Positions 8,667-16,438 of a DNA stretch of 64,000 bases are shown piece after piece. Each line of letters begins with the position of its first letter. Position 1 is the stretch's first letter. A model generated the notes under the pieces. It made no database searches. It was given only the letters and a program-made list of their open reading frames with translations, and had not been told where the DNA came from. This DNA comes from Micromonospora purpureochromogenes (GTDB lineage Bacteria > Actinomycetota > Actinomycetes > Mycobacteriales > Micromonosporaceae): NCBI RefSeq assembly GCF_900091515.1, contig NZ_LT607410.1:62001-126000 (forward strand). Reading direction: 5' to 3'. The position numbers and the translations under genes were made by a program.

Positions 8667-9104
8667 TCAGTCGCGGACCGGGCCGGCGCGGGAAGTGGCC
8701 GTGGCGGTCCGCCGGAACCCGGGCAGCGGGGTCACCGGCACCTTTACCGTCACCAGCACGTCGAGGCCGTCCAGGTGGCAGCCGGCCAGCCGGGCGCCGT
8801 TGGCGCGGGCGATCTCGGCGGCCACGGCGCAGGCCACCCCGTCCCCCTCCAGCGCCCGGCCCGCTCCGGCGAGCGCCGCGAAGTCGGCGCCGACCCGGGC
8901 CTGGTGCCGGGCCGTCCGGGCGGTGCCGATCGCCGCACCGAAGACTCCGGCCAGGACGAACACCAGGCCGACGACGAGCAGGCACACCGTCGCCCCGCCC
9001 CGGTCGGACGCACCGGGTCGCCCCGGCGTCACGGCTGCGCCCCGGGGGAGCCCGGCTCGACGGCGGCGACCGTGGTGGCCGCGACGGTGATCCGCCAGCG
9101 TCAC
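8667..9104 (-). CDS. TadE/TadG-like protein of the actinobacterial Tad (helicase/secretion) locus
   Basis: A short pilus-associated membrane protein with one N-terminal transmembrane segment (VCLLVVGLVFVLAGVFGAA) followed by a periplasmic-side domain with a Cys pair (VACAVA and LAGCHLD), like Rv3654c-type proteins. Two starts compete. GTG at 9104 overlaps the TadE stop as GTGA and gives 145 aa. GTG at 9032 gives 121 aa beginning close to the usual DRGGATV segment. The extra 24 residues of the long form are Arg/His-rich and come from a 72-bp tandem duplication of the TadE 3' end (see repeat). The short form is the ancestral-looking product; the long form keeps translational coupling. Last gene of the Tad operon. 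Confidence 0.8.
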   Translation of the reverse strand: MTLADHRRGHHGRRRRAGLPRGAAVTPGRPGASDRGGATVCLLVVGLVFVLAGVFGAAIGTARTARHQARVGADFAALAGAGRALEGDGVACAVAAEIARANGARLAGCHLDGLDVLVTVKVPVTPLPGFRRTATATSRAGPVRD

Positions 9105-9165
9105 GGCTGCGCCCCGGGGGAGCCCGGCTCGACGGCGGCGACCGTGGTGGCGGCCACGGTGATCC
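9026..9165. repeat. 72-bp tandem duplication across the tadE/tadG junction
   Basis: Copy 1 at 9026-9093 and copy 2 at 9098-9165 match at 66 of 68 positions with a 72-bp period (24 codons). Both copies contain the TadE C-terminal codons, a TGA stop and the overlapping GTGA start. The duplication therefore leaves TadE intact and offers two alternative starts to the following gene. Confidence 0.9.
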
Positions 9166-9469
9166 GGGGTAGTCGCGCACCGAGCGCCCGGACGGGTGCC
9201 CGAACGGTGGCGGTGACCCGATCGCCGTTCACCGACACCGAGACGACCGCGCCCGGGGGCGCGATCCGCGTTCCGGCCGCCGTGCCGCTCTCACCCCGGG
9301 CGGCGGCGAGCGCCGCCTCCCGGGCCGCGTCCATGCAGGCGGCCTTCGTGGTGACCGCGTCGACCGCGGTGAGCCCGGCGAGCAGGAGCAGGACCAGCGC
9401 CGGCAGGCCGGCCGCCAGCTCGGCGGTGAACGAACCGCGGTCACGACCGGCCGGCCGGCGCCGGCTCAC
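9101..9469 (-). CDS. TadE-like minor pilin
   Basis: A 122-residue protein beginning SRRRPAGRDRGSFTAELAAGLPALVLLLLAGL. The RGSFTAE motif with Glu after the basic segment, followed by one hydrophobic helix, is the prepilin-like N-terminus of TadE proteins. The rest is a small beta-rich extracytoplasmic domain (VVSVSVNGDRVTATVRAPV). It should sit in the membrane as part of the Tad pilus assembly system. GTG at 9469 overlaps the TGA of the DUF4244 gene (GTGA), so it is coupled to it. Its 3' end lies inside the tandem duplication at 9026-9165. Confidence 0.88.
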   Translation of the reverse strand: MSRRRPAGRDRGSFTAELAAGLPALVLLLLAGLTAVDAVTTKAACMDAAREAALAAARGESGTAAGTRIAPPGAVVSVSVNGDRVTATVRAPVRALGARLPRITVAATTVAAVEPGSPGAQP

Positions 9470-9633
9470 TTCAACGCCCGGTCGATGACGGCGGTCAGGG
9501 CGGACTGCACGTTGCCGGACGTGAGCACCTTGAGCAGGATGCCCGCGAAGGCGACCGCGGCGAGCGTGCCGACGGCGTACTCGGCGGTGTTCATCCCGGC
9601 GTCCCCCCGGAGCCGGGCGAGGAGTTTGCGCAC
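9466..9633 (-). CDS. DUF4244 small pilin-like protein, 55 aa
   Basis: A gene short enough to be missed. GTG at 9633 follows GAAGGGA at a normal distance. The product starts with basic residues (VRKLLARLRGD), then GMNTAEYAVGTLAAVAFAGI, a Flp-type pilin N-terminus with the Glu of TAEY after the cleavage site, then one hydrophobic helix and a short tail. This is the DUF4244 family, the probable major Flp-like pilin of actinobacterial Tad loci (Rv3656c-type). It lies 25 nt after tadC, the only real gap in the operon, and overlaps TadE by GTGA. Confidence 0.9.
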   Translation of the reverse strand: MRKLLARLRGDAGMNTAEYAVGTLAAVAFAGILLKVLTSGNVQSALTAVIDRALK

Positions 9634-9658
9634 TGGCGTGTCCCTTCTCGATGGTTTC

Positions 9659-10396
9659 TCACAGCACGTCGCCGAGGACGGCGACGATCACCGGCACCAG
9701 GCCGGCGAGAATGAAGGCCGGCAGGAAGCAGAGCCCCAGCGGCAGCACGATGAGCACGCCCGCCCGGCGGGCCGACGCCTCGGCCGCGATGGACCGGTCC
9801 GCCCGCAGGTCGTCGGCGACCCGGGTCAGCGCACCGGCGAGGGCGGCCCCACTGCGCGACGTGCGCAACGCGGCGGCGACCAGCCGGTCGGCCCCCGGTA
9901 CCGCGCCGAGGTGCGCCCAGGCCTCGTCGGGTGCGCCGCCGAGCAGCAACGTCCGGCCGATCCGGTGGAGCCGCTCGGCCAGCGGCCCGCCGAGGGCGTC
10001 GGCCACCTCGAGTACCGAGCGGTCGACCGGCGCGCCGGCACGTAACGTCGCCGCCAGCAGGTCGGCGGCCAGCGGCAGGTCGGCGGCCTCGCGCAGCCGA
10101 CGGTCCCGGGCGGCCGGGGACTCGATCCGCCGGAGCAGTCGATCCGCCACCAGCCCGGCCACCGCCCCGACGAGGCAACCCGACACCCCGCCGAGCAGGA
10201 CCGCCACGGCCACTCCGGCCAGCCCGGCACCGAGCCGTACGCGGTCCGGCCACCACGGCGGGGGCCGGTCTGCCGCCCGCACCTGGGCGCCCAGTCCCCG
10301 TAACCGCCGGGAGGGGCGGACGCCCGGCGCACGCAGCGCCACCACCAGGGCCGCGGCGGCGACCAGAGCACCGGCCGCCCACTCCTGCCGGTTCAT
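9659..10396 (-). CDS. tadC: Tad pilus inner-membrane platform protein TadC-like
   Basis: A 245-residue membrane protein of the T2SSF family. It has an N-terminal transmembrane helix (WAAGALVAAAALVVAL), a second pair around residues 57-85, a cytoplasmic GspF-like helical domain (DLPLAADLLAATLRAGAP, SGAALAGALTRVADDLRAD), and a C-terminal hydrophobic pair (GVLIVLPLGLCFLPAF, VPVIVAVLGDV). It should pair with TadB as the assembly platform driven by the TadA ATPase. ATG at 10396 overlaps the tadB stop (ATGA). Confidence 0.9.
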   Translation of the reverse strand: MNRQEWAAGALVAAAALVVALRAPGVRPSRRLRGLGAQVRAADRPPPWWPDRVRLGAGLAGVAVAVLLGGVSGCLVGAVAGLVADRLLRRIESPAARDRRLREAADLPLAADLLAATLRAGAPVDRSVLEVADALGGPLAERLHRIGRTLLLGGAPDEAWAHLGAVPGADRLVAAALRTSRSGAALAGALTRVADDLRADRSIAAEASARRAGVLIVLPLGLCFLPAFILAGLVPVIVAVLGDVL

Positions 10397-11673
10397 CGGG
10401 CGCTCGCGTCCGGCGTGCCGCCCAACCGCTCCGCCCAGAGCAGACCACCAATCTGCAACCCCATGGCGGTCAGCGCACTGACCGCCCCGACCGGGGTGTA
10501 CAGCAGCACCGCCACCGGATCGGCGCCGATGCCGTAGCCGAGGCCGATCCCGCCGAGCGGCAGGGCGGCGAGCAGCAGGGCGGTGGCCCGGGCACCGGCG
10601 GCCTGGGCCGAGGCGGCGGCCAGCCCCCGGTCCAGCGCCCGGGCGTCGGCTTCGACGCGTTCGAGGAGTTCGGCCAACGGCGCACCGGTCCGGTCGGCGA
10701 GCCGCACCGCGGCCCGGGTCAGGCTCGCGAGGCGGTCCCCGTCGTCGTCGGGCGTGGGAACGGGCAGTCCGGCCCGCAGGTCGGCGGCGAGACCGCAGAG
10801 CTGGTCCAGCCTGCGGCGGCGTTCCCCGACCGCCTGCCGCGCCGCCCGCCGCCGGAGCACGGCCCGGGCGCCCAGCGCGCCGTACCCGCCGAGGAGGACC
10901 CCGGCGACCGGCCCGGCGGCGAACCCGCCGAGCGCCGCCGCCACGAGCCCGACCAGGAGCAACGTCCGGCGTGGGCGATCCACCAGCGGCGCGCGGAGCC
11001 CCCTGAACCTCTCCACGGCCCTTACCGACGTCGACGGCCGGCCAGTGGCCAACGCGCCCGACCACCGAGCGGCGGTGTCGGCGGCCCGGACGCCATCCGA
11101 ACCGGCGGCTCGATGAAGGCGGCGGATCCCGCCAGCGCCGAGCCGCAGCGGCTCCAGCGGTCGGCGGGAGTCGCGCCGACCGGGCGGCCGGAACGACGGT
11201 GGCCTGGTCAGCGCCCCCGCCGGACGGGCGAGCCGGCCATCGGCCATGGCAGCAGGCATCGGGCCTCCGACGGCCACGGCCACCGTGCACGGGCGGTCGG
11301 CGGCAGGTGCGAGCCGGCTCGGTCCAGCCCGGCCGGAGCGGCGCGGGCCGGGCGGTACGACCGCGGCCGGGGCGGCGCCAACCGGTGGCGCGGTCTCCGG
11401 CGCTTCGGTGGCGGGCCCGGACGCGAGAACGGCGGCCGGGGCGGCACCAACCGGTGGCGCCGTCTCCGGCGCTTCGGTGGCGGACCCGGACGCGAGGAAG
11501 GCGGCCGGGGCGGTGCGGAACGACTCGCCGTCGTGCGGCGTGAGTGCGGGTTCGCCGGGTACGCCGGCACCGAGCAGGGCGCGGCGTCGCCGGCGGCTGC
11601 TGCGGACCGGCCAGGCCACCACCGCCGCCGCGCCCACCAGCAGCGCCGCCACCAGCCAGATCGGGAGACTCAT
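10393..11673 (-). CDS. tadB: Tad pilus platform protein TadB-like with long repeat-containing linker
   Basis: A 426-residue protein. One transmembrane helix starts at the N-terminus (PIWLVAALLVGAAAVVAWPV). A long Ala/Pro/Arg-rich linker (about residues 25-210) follows, then a second hydrophobic pair (LLLVGLVAAALGGFAAGPVA), a GspF-like domain (LCGLAADLRAGLPVP, TGAPLAELLERVEADARAL) and C-terminal membrane helices. The C-terminal half is a normal TadB; the linker is far longer than usual and holds two tandem 23-residue repeats. ATG at 11673 overlaps the tadA stop (ATGA). Read in isolation the linker might be a cytoplasmic spacer or an expanded disordered region. Confidence 0.85.
   Translation of the reverse strand: MSLPIWLVAALLVGAAAVVAWPVRSSRRRRRALLGAGVPGEPALTPHDGESFRTAPAAFLASGSATEAPETAPPVGAAPAAVLASGPATEAPETAPPVGAAPAAVVPPGPRRSGRAGPSRLAPAADRPCTVAVAVGGPMPAAMADGRLARPAGALTRPPSFRPPGRRDSRRPLEPLRLGAGGIRRLHRAAGSDGVRAADTAARWSGALATGRPSTSVRAVERFRGLRAPLVDRPRRTLLLVGLVAAALGGFAAGPVAGVLLGGYGALGARAVLRRRAARQAVGERRRRLDQLCGLAADLRAGLPVPTPDDDGDRLASLTRAAVRLADRTGAPLAELLERVEADARALDRGLAAASAQAAGARATALLLAALPLGGIGLGYGIGADPVAVLLYTPVGAVSALTAMGLQIGGLLWAERLGGTPDASAR
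11363..11514. repeat. 69-bp in-frame tandem repeats in tadB linker
   Basis: Units at 11363-11431 and 11432-11500, with a partial third from 11501. Each 69-bp unit encodes 23 residues including ATEAPETAPPVGAAPAAV. The period is a multiple of three, so copy-number change would keep the tadB frame. Confidence 0.85.
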
Positions 11674-12875
11674 GTCGGCCCCGCCGACTCCGGCCACGGC
11701 TCGCAGAGGATCGGTGGCACCGCCACGCCGCGGTCCCGCAACAGCGTGCCGAGGGCCCGACCGGCCAGCCCCAGTCCCCGTCCACGCACCCAGGCGGGCA
11801 CGACGGTGACCAGGCGGTCGGGCCCCTCCGGCAGCAGGAGGCAGATCGACTCCAGCACCCGGCCGCGCGGGCCGCGGCGTACCTGGAGCACCACCTGGAG
11901 CGCGGCGGTGACCTGGGCGTGCAGCGCGGCCCTGGGCAGCCCGCCGAGCAGTCCGAGCGCCTCCAACCGGGCCGGCACGTCGGCCGGGGTGTTCGCGTGC
12001 AGCGTCCCGGCGCCGCCGTCGTGGCCGGTGTTGAGGGCGCCGAGCAGGTCGACCACCTCCCCACCCCGGCACTCCCCGACCACCAGCCGGTCGGGGCGCA
12101 TCCGCAGCGCCTGCCGGACCAGCTCGCTGAGCCCGACCGCGCCGGTGCCCTCCACGTTGGCCGTACGGGCCTGGAGCCCCACCACGTGCGGGTGCACGGG
12201 GTGCAGTTCGGCGGCGTCCTCCACCAGCACGATCCGCTCGGTCGAGGGCACCAGCCCGAGCAGCGTGTTGAGCAGGGTGGTCTTGCCCGAGCCGGTGCCG
12301 CCGGTGACCAGGTACGCCAGCCGGGCGGCCACCACGGCCGCCAGCACCGCGGCGACCGGTCGTGGAACGGTGCCCTGGCGTACCAGGTCGTCGAGGGTGA
12401 ACGGCCGCTGCCGGAAGGTACGCAGGGACAGGTAGGGGCCGTCGGTCGCCACCGGAGGCAGTACGGCGTGCAGCCGGGTGCCGTCGGGCAGCCTCGCGTC
12501 CGCGTACGGGGAGCCGTCGTCGAGCCGGCGGCCGGCGGCCGCGGTGAGCCGCTGCGCCAACCGCCGTACGTCGTCGAGGGAGCCGAGCGGCACCGCCACC
12601 TGCCGCAGGCCCTCGCCCCGGTCGACCCAGACCCGGGTGCCGTTGACCAGCACGTCGGTGACCTGTGGATCGGCCAGCAGCGGGGCGAGCGCCCCGGCAC
12701 CGACCAGGTCGTCGCGGACCTGTTCGGCCATCCGCAGCACGGCGGTGTCACCGAGGACGGCGGCGGTGGGCTCGGCCCGGACGGCGGACACGATCGCGGC
12801 CGGGGTGACCGGGGTTGCGTTGCCGGCCATCCGCTGCCGGACCCGGGTCGACAGGTCGTCGGGTTGGCTGGTCAT
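11670..12875 (-). CDS. tadA: Tad secretion ATPase TadA/CpaF
   Basis: A 401-residue secretion NTPase of the GspE/CpaF group. Walker A GGTGSGKTT lies at residues 192-200, followed by the Asp-box IVLVEDAAELHP, a Walker B-like LVVGECRGGEVVDL, and the His-box GGAGTLHANTPADV. The N-terminal CpaF-type domain contains VTDVLVNGTRVWVDR. It powers Tad pilus assembly at the cytoplasmic membrane. ATG at 12875 overlaps the ssd stop (ATGA). The reading frame extends upstream of this ATG, but only with shadow sequence. Confidence 0.95.
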   Translation of the reverse strand: MTSQPDDLSTRVRQRMAGNATPVTPAAIVSAVRAEPTAAVLGDTAVLRMAEQVRDDLVGAGALAPLLADPQVTDVLVNGTRVWVDRGEGLRQVAVPLGSLDDVRRLAQRLTAAAGRRLDDGSPYADARLPDGTRLHAVLPPVATDGPYLSLRTFRQRPFTLDDLVRQGTVPRPVAAVLAAVVAARLAYLVTGGTGSGKTTLLNTLLGLVPSTERIVLVEDAAELHPVHPHVVGLQARTANVEGTGAVGLSELVRQALRMRPDRLVVGECRGGEVVDLLGALNTGHDGGAGTLHANTPADVPARLEALGLLGGLPRAALHAQVTAALQVVLQVRRGPRGRVLESICLLLPEGPDRLVTVVPAWVRGRGLGLAGRALGTLLRDRGVAVPPILCEPWPESAGPT

Positions 12876-13975
12876 GCCGCACCCGGGACGGGGAGTCCGG
12901 TCAGCTCGGTGACGATCCGCCGGCAGAGCGCGGCGAGCGGGCCCCGCCCGGCTCCGGCCGGCGCCTCCCCCCGTTCCAGCCCCCGGCACAACGCCGGCTC
13001 GGGCCGCAGCGTGCCGGCGAGCGGGAGGCCGAGGGCGCGCGCCACCTCGCTGGCCTTCAAGCGGCCGGGTGCCGGCCCGCGCACGATCACGCCGAGCGCG
13101 GCGCAGTGCGGGGCGGCCGCGGCGACCACCCGGGCCGCCGCCGCGGTCGCCCGCAGCTCGGCCGGCACCACCAGGTACGCCTGGTCGGCCGACTGCAACG
13201 CGACCACCGCCGCGTCGTCGAGCTGGCGGGGCACGTCGACCACCACGAAGTCTCGGCCACGGCGGGCGGCGTCGACCGTGGCGGCCATCGCCTGGGCGGG
13301 CAGGGCCAGCAGTTCTCCCCGGTCCCAGGAGAGCACGACCAGGTCACCCCGGCTGGGCAGCGCACGGACCAACGCCGGCGCGTCCACCCGGCCGTCGGCG
13401 TCGGTGAGCGCCGGCCAGCGAAGCCCGTCCAACTCCTCCCAGCCGAGGACGAGGTCGAGGCCGCCGCCGAGCGGGTCGGCATCGACCAGCAGGGTGCGCA
13501 GGCGGGCCCGGGCGGCGGTGACCGCGAGGGCGCCGGCGAACACGCTGGCCCCCGCGCCGCCCCGCCCGCCGAGCACCGCGACGGTCCGCGCCGGCCCGCC
13601 GAACGGGCGGTCGGACCCGCACTCGGTGAACCGGTCGACCAGCCAGGGCTCGGCCGCCGGGAGGGTGGCCACGTGTTCCGCGCCGAGCAGGTCGGCGACC
13701 TCCCATGCCGGGTCCAGTTCCCCGGTGCGGCCGACCAGGACCGTGCGGGGCCGCCGGGGCAGCCGCGCCCGCAGGCAGGCCTGCGCCTGGTCCCGGCCGA
13801 CCAGCACCAGCGGCGCTGGCAGCCACCGGGCGCGGGCGGCGGCGGGATCGGCGGCCAGCTCGACCTCCGTACCGCCGGCGGCGGCGAGCCGGAGCAGCTC
13901 GTCGAGGAGGTCACCGTCCGAGGTCACCAGGAGCGGCAGCCGCCGGTGCGGCGGAAGTGAGGTACGGGGTGGCAT
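12872..13975 (-). CDS. ssd: Septum site-determining protein Ssd (CpaE-like, MinD-related)
   Basis: A 367-residue MinD/ParA-superfamily protein, first gene of the Tad operon. An N-terminal receiver-like domain (LLVTSDGDLLDELLRLAA) precedes the ATPase-like domain. The deviant Walker A is GGRGGAGAS (residues 136-144): both Lys positions of a normal KGGxGKT are missing, as in the actinobacterial Ssd family (Rv3660c-type). LLVDADPLGGGLDLVLG is the switch region. Role by family: localisation of the Tad machinery and, in mycobacteria, an effect on septum placement. ATG at 13975 is used. Two perfect DnaA-box sequences lie about 85-115 nt upstream. Confidence 0.9.
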   Translation of the reverse strand: MPPRTSLPPHRRLPLLVTSDGDLLDELLRLAAAGGTEVELAADPAAARARWLPAPLVLVGRDQAQACLRARLPRRPRTVLVGRTGELDPAWEVADLLGAEHVATLPAAEPWLVDRFTECGSDRPFGGPARTVAVLGGRGGAGASVFAGALAVTAARARLRTLLVDADPLGGGLDLVLGWEELDGLRWPALTDADGRVDAPALVRALPSRGDLVVLSWDRGELLALPAQAMAATVDAARRGRDFVVVDVPRQLDDAAVVALQSADQAYLVVPAELRATAAAARVVAAAAPHCAALGVIVRGPAPGRLKASEVARALGLPLAGTLRPEPALCRGLERGEAPAGAGRGPLAALCRRIVTELTGLPVPGAA

Positions 13976-14060
13976 CGCGGCCTCCAGCGGTCCGGCTCGG
14001 GGGTGCTGACCCAGACCCTGCTCCGACCACCCTCGGGTCCACTGGCCCGAACCGGTTGCC

Positions 14061-14088
14061 TGTGGACAACACCCATCCCTGTGGACAA
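14061..14088. promoter_or_regulatory. Pair of DnaA-box sequences upstream of ssd
   Basis: TGTGGACAA occurs at 14061-14069 and again at 14080-14088, the exact complement of the actinobacterial DnaA box TTGTCCACA, with starts 19 bp apart in the same orientation. They lie in the 361-bp region between the divergent ssd (13975) and VHL-domain (14337) genes; the rest of that region holds no gene. Binding is an inference. Confidence 0.55.
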
Positions 14089-14295
14089 CCCGCGCCCAGC
14101 CGGTGGATCTGCTAAGGCGATGCGCTCCCCACGTCGTTACCGAAGACCGATGCAGCGCCGTTCAAAGACGGCGCGTCACGGCGCCGCGCCAGCCTGACGG
14201 ACAACTGCCCGATCGACTGTGGAAATTTGCCGGCGTCGCAGCTCACCAGCCCCAGAGGGCGGACAACCATCGTCCCCTCCACCACCCGTGACCCA

Positions 14296-14326
14296 TTGAC
14301 GGCCGGGGACACGGCCCGCCGATAAT
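14296..14326 (+). promoter_or_regulatory. Candidate sigma-70-like promoter of the VHL-domain gene
   Basis: TTGACG at 14296-14301 and GATAAT at 14321-14326 resemble -35 and -10 boxes with a 19-bp spacer, one or two longer than ideal. Transcription would begin just before ATG 14337, giving a nearly leaderless message. Confidence 0.45.
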
Positions 14327-14336
14327 CGGTTTCCCC

Positions 14337-15185
14337 ATGCCACCGACCGAGGTGGCTGCGCTGCCCGGGAACGGGGCCATGGCCGATCCGACCGACGAGA
14401 CCCACCGCCCCGACGACACCCTGCGCATCGGGGGCTGGCTGCCCGAGCCCCGCCGTGTGGGCGGACTCCCGCCGTACCCGTCGATTGCAGCCGGAGCCGC
14501 ACGACGCCGCGCCGGCGATTCCACGCCGGGACCGGCGCGGCCGGTCGGCCAGCCGTCACCCCGCGCCGGCGGTCCGGGGCGGACGCTGGCGCTGGGTTGC
14601 GCCGTGGTCGGCGCGCTCGCCACCCTCGCCGTCGCGTCGTGGCCGATCTGGACGGCTCCGCCGCGGACCGAGGAAGGCCCGCCGGCCGCGCCGGCAACCG
14701 GGCTCGACCAGGCGGTCGTGCCCGAGCCGGCGACCGGCCCACCCACCGTCAGCTTCTCGCCCGCGCCGGTGTCCCTCTCCACCCGGGCCTCGGTGCGGTC
14801 GCCCAGCCCCGCCGCGTCACCCACCGACCGGCCGCGCCACCCCGCCGGGGGTACGACCACCCGCCCTCGTCCGTCGACCACCCCACCCGGGCAGCCCCGC
14901 TCGGACGAACTCCCGCCGCTACCCCCGTCGCGCGAACCGTCGCTGCACTCCACCGGCGGCGGCGCGGAGACGTTCGTCGACTTCGTCAACCGGCGGGACG
15001 CCGAGGTCGTGGTGCACTGGCTCGACTACGACGGTCAGCGGCGCCGGTACGCCGTCCTGGAACCGGGCCGGTCGTATCGGCAGCAGACCTACCTGGGCCA
15101 CCCGTGGGTGGTCACCGACGCCGACGGACGCGGACTGGTCTGCTTCCTGCCCGCGCCCGACGTCAGCAAAGCGGTGATCCGATAG
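14337..15185 (+). CDS. Membrane-anchored protein with C-terminal von Hippel-Lindau (pVHL) beta-domain
   Basis: A 282-residue protein in four parts: a cytoplasmic N-terminus (1-80), one transmembrane helix (about 82-105, GRTLALGCAVVGALATLAVA), an extracytoplasmic Pro/Ser/Thr-rich linker (106-205), and a compact C-terminal domain (about 212-275). That domain reads FVDFVNRRDAEVVVHWLDYD and so on, and matches the pVHL beta-domain. Trp228, Tyr238, Thr251, His255 and Trp257 fall at the positions and exact spacing of human Trp88, Tyr98, Ser111, His115 and Trp117, the hydroxyproline-binding pocket. No alpha-domain or elongin box follows. ATG 14337 is adjacent to a good promoter and may be leaderless; ATG 14379 has an AACGGGG just upstream and is an alternative. 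Ligand unknown; a peptide or hydroxyproline-like ligand at the cell surface is an inference. Confidence 0.85.
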   Translation: MPPTEVAALPGNGAMADPTDETHRPDDTLRIGGWLPEPRRVGGLPPYPSIAAGAARRRAGDSTPGPARPVGQPSPRAGGPGRTLALGCAVVGALATLAVASWPIWTAPPRTEEGPPAAPATGLDQAVVPEPATGPPTVSFSPAPVSLSTRASVRSPSPAASPTDRPRHPAGGTTTRPRPSTTPPGQPRSDELPPLPPSREPSLHSTGGGAETFVDFVNRRDAEVVVHWLDYDGQRRRYAVLEPGRSYRQQTYLGHPWVVTDADGRGLVCFLPAPDVSKAVIR

Positions 15186-15218
15186 GGACGGGCGGCCCGG
15201 ACTCGTGCCTGGCCTGGA

Positions 15219-15518
15219 TCACCGGCTGCCGGGGACGCCGTCGGCCACCAGGACGACCCCGTCCGTCGCCGCCACCCGGTCCCGGGAGATCTCCCGGTAC
15301 TCGGGGGAGTTGGCCCAGCGCTCGAAGCTCTCGCGGCTGTCGAACGACATGAGGATGACCTTGTCGTAGGGCCAGGTCCCCTCGACGACCTGCGGGCGCT
15401 CGTCGGCAGCGAGGAGGCGTCCGTGGTACTTGGCGAGGACCGGCATGAAGGCGGCGACGTACCGGTCGTAACGCTGCCGGTCGTGGATGGAGATCTGCGC
15501 GAGCGCGTACACGGTCAT
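15219..15518 (-). CDS. DUF1330 family protein
   Basis: A 99-residue protein with the dimeric alpha/beta-barrel (ferredoxin-like) pattern of DUF1330. VYALAQISIHDRQRYDRYVAA opens it, followed by the family's GRLLAADERPQVVEGTWP and FDSRESFERWANSPEYREI. Members are small cytoplasmic proteins of unknown or monooxygenase-like function. ATG at 15518. Convergent with the upstream VHL-domain gene, with only 33 bases between them. Confidence 0.88.
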   Translation of the reverse strand: MTVYALAQISIHDRQRYDRYVAAFMPVLAKYHGRLLAADERPQVVEGTWPYDKVILMSFDSRESFERWANSPEYREISRDRVAATDGVVLVADGVPGSR

Positions 15519-15631
15519 CGGCTCATGTTACTCACGAGTAGCACCGCCCGTCTCAGCTGGAACCGGGCCTGTTGCCGTGGTGGTCGCGAAACGGGGATGC
15601 GTCGCTGGTCAGGAATTGCCACCCTCGGCGG

Positions 15632-16375
15632 ATGCAGAAGACTGAGGACCTTGCCGCCTTGCGCTATGCGCGGATGCGCTGGAACACGCCGCTGTCGGAG
15701 GAGCATGCCGCTCTGCTGTTGCAGCGGCTTGACATCCGGCCTGGCGCGCGAGTACTCGATCTCGGTTGCGGTTGGGGCGAGTTGCTGCTCAGGGCGGTTG
15801 CCGCCGGAGGAGTGAGCGGCGCAACCGTGACGACAGGCGTCGGTGTCGATACGGATGACGCTGCTCTCGCGAGGGGCCGAGCACTGGCGGCTGGCCGCTC
15901 GTTGGACAAGCACGTCACCTTCATCAAGGGGGAGGCGGCCTCCGCGCGGGAGACCGGCGACCGCGTCCTGTGCGTTGGCACCTCCCATGCCTTCGGTGGG
16001 ACGGCCGACGCCCTCAAGGCACTCGCCGAGTTCGTGCGGCCTGGTGGTCGCCTCCTGTTCGGCGACGCGTACTGGGAGCGGCCACCGACGGCCGAGGCGG
16101 TAGAGATCTTCGGAGAAGAGACAGTGCCGCTCGCGGATCTCATCGAGCTCGCCCGCGGACTGGGCTGGAGAGTCCTCCACTTCAGCACCGCGGACCAGCG
16201 AGAATGGGACGACTTCGAGTCGACCTGGCGCGCGGGACAGCAGGAGTGGCTGCTGCAGCACCCCGAAGACCCTCGCGCGACGGAGGTACGCGAGGAACTC
16301 GATGACCGGCTGCGCGAGTACGTCGGCATCTACCGCGGCGTCCTGGGTCTTGCGTACCTGGTCCTCGGTCGCTGA
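15632..16375 (+). CDS. Class I SAM-dependent methyltransferase
   Basis: A 247-residue methyltransferase. Motif I VLDLGCGWGELLLRAV lies near residues 41-56, then GVGVDTDD (motif II acidic residue), VLCVGTSHAFGG (motif IV region) and VRPGGRLLFGDAYWERPP, typical of the Rossmann-fold family. Substrate unknown. ATG 15632 is chosen because the family N-terminus begins with the helical segment just before motif I; the frame is open 60 nt further upstream. No convincing Shine-Dalgarno. It stands alone between the DUF1330 gene and a pseudogene. Confidence 0.88.
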   Translation: MQKTEDLAALRYARMRWNTPLSEEHAALLLQRLDIRPGARVLDLGCGWGELLLRAVAAGGVSGATVTTGVGVDTDDAALARGRALAAGRSLDKHVTFIKGEAASARETGDRVLCVGTSHAFGGTADALKALAEFVRPGGRLLFGDAYWERPPTAEAVEIFGEETVPLADLIELARGLGWRVLHFSTADQREWDDFESTWRAGQQEWLLQHPEDPRATEVREELDDRLREYVGIYRGVLGLAYLVLGR

Positions 16376-16438
16376 ACTGCGACAGCTCACCGTGCTGGTT
16401 TCCGTGCTGAATTCGTGGGAGATCATCTCGGCGGCTGC

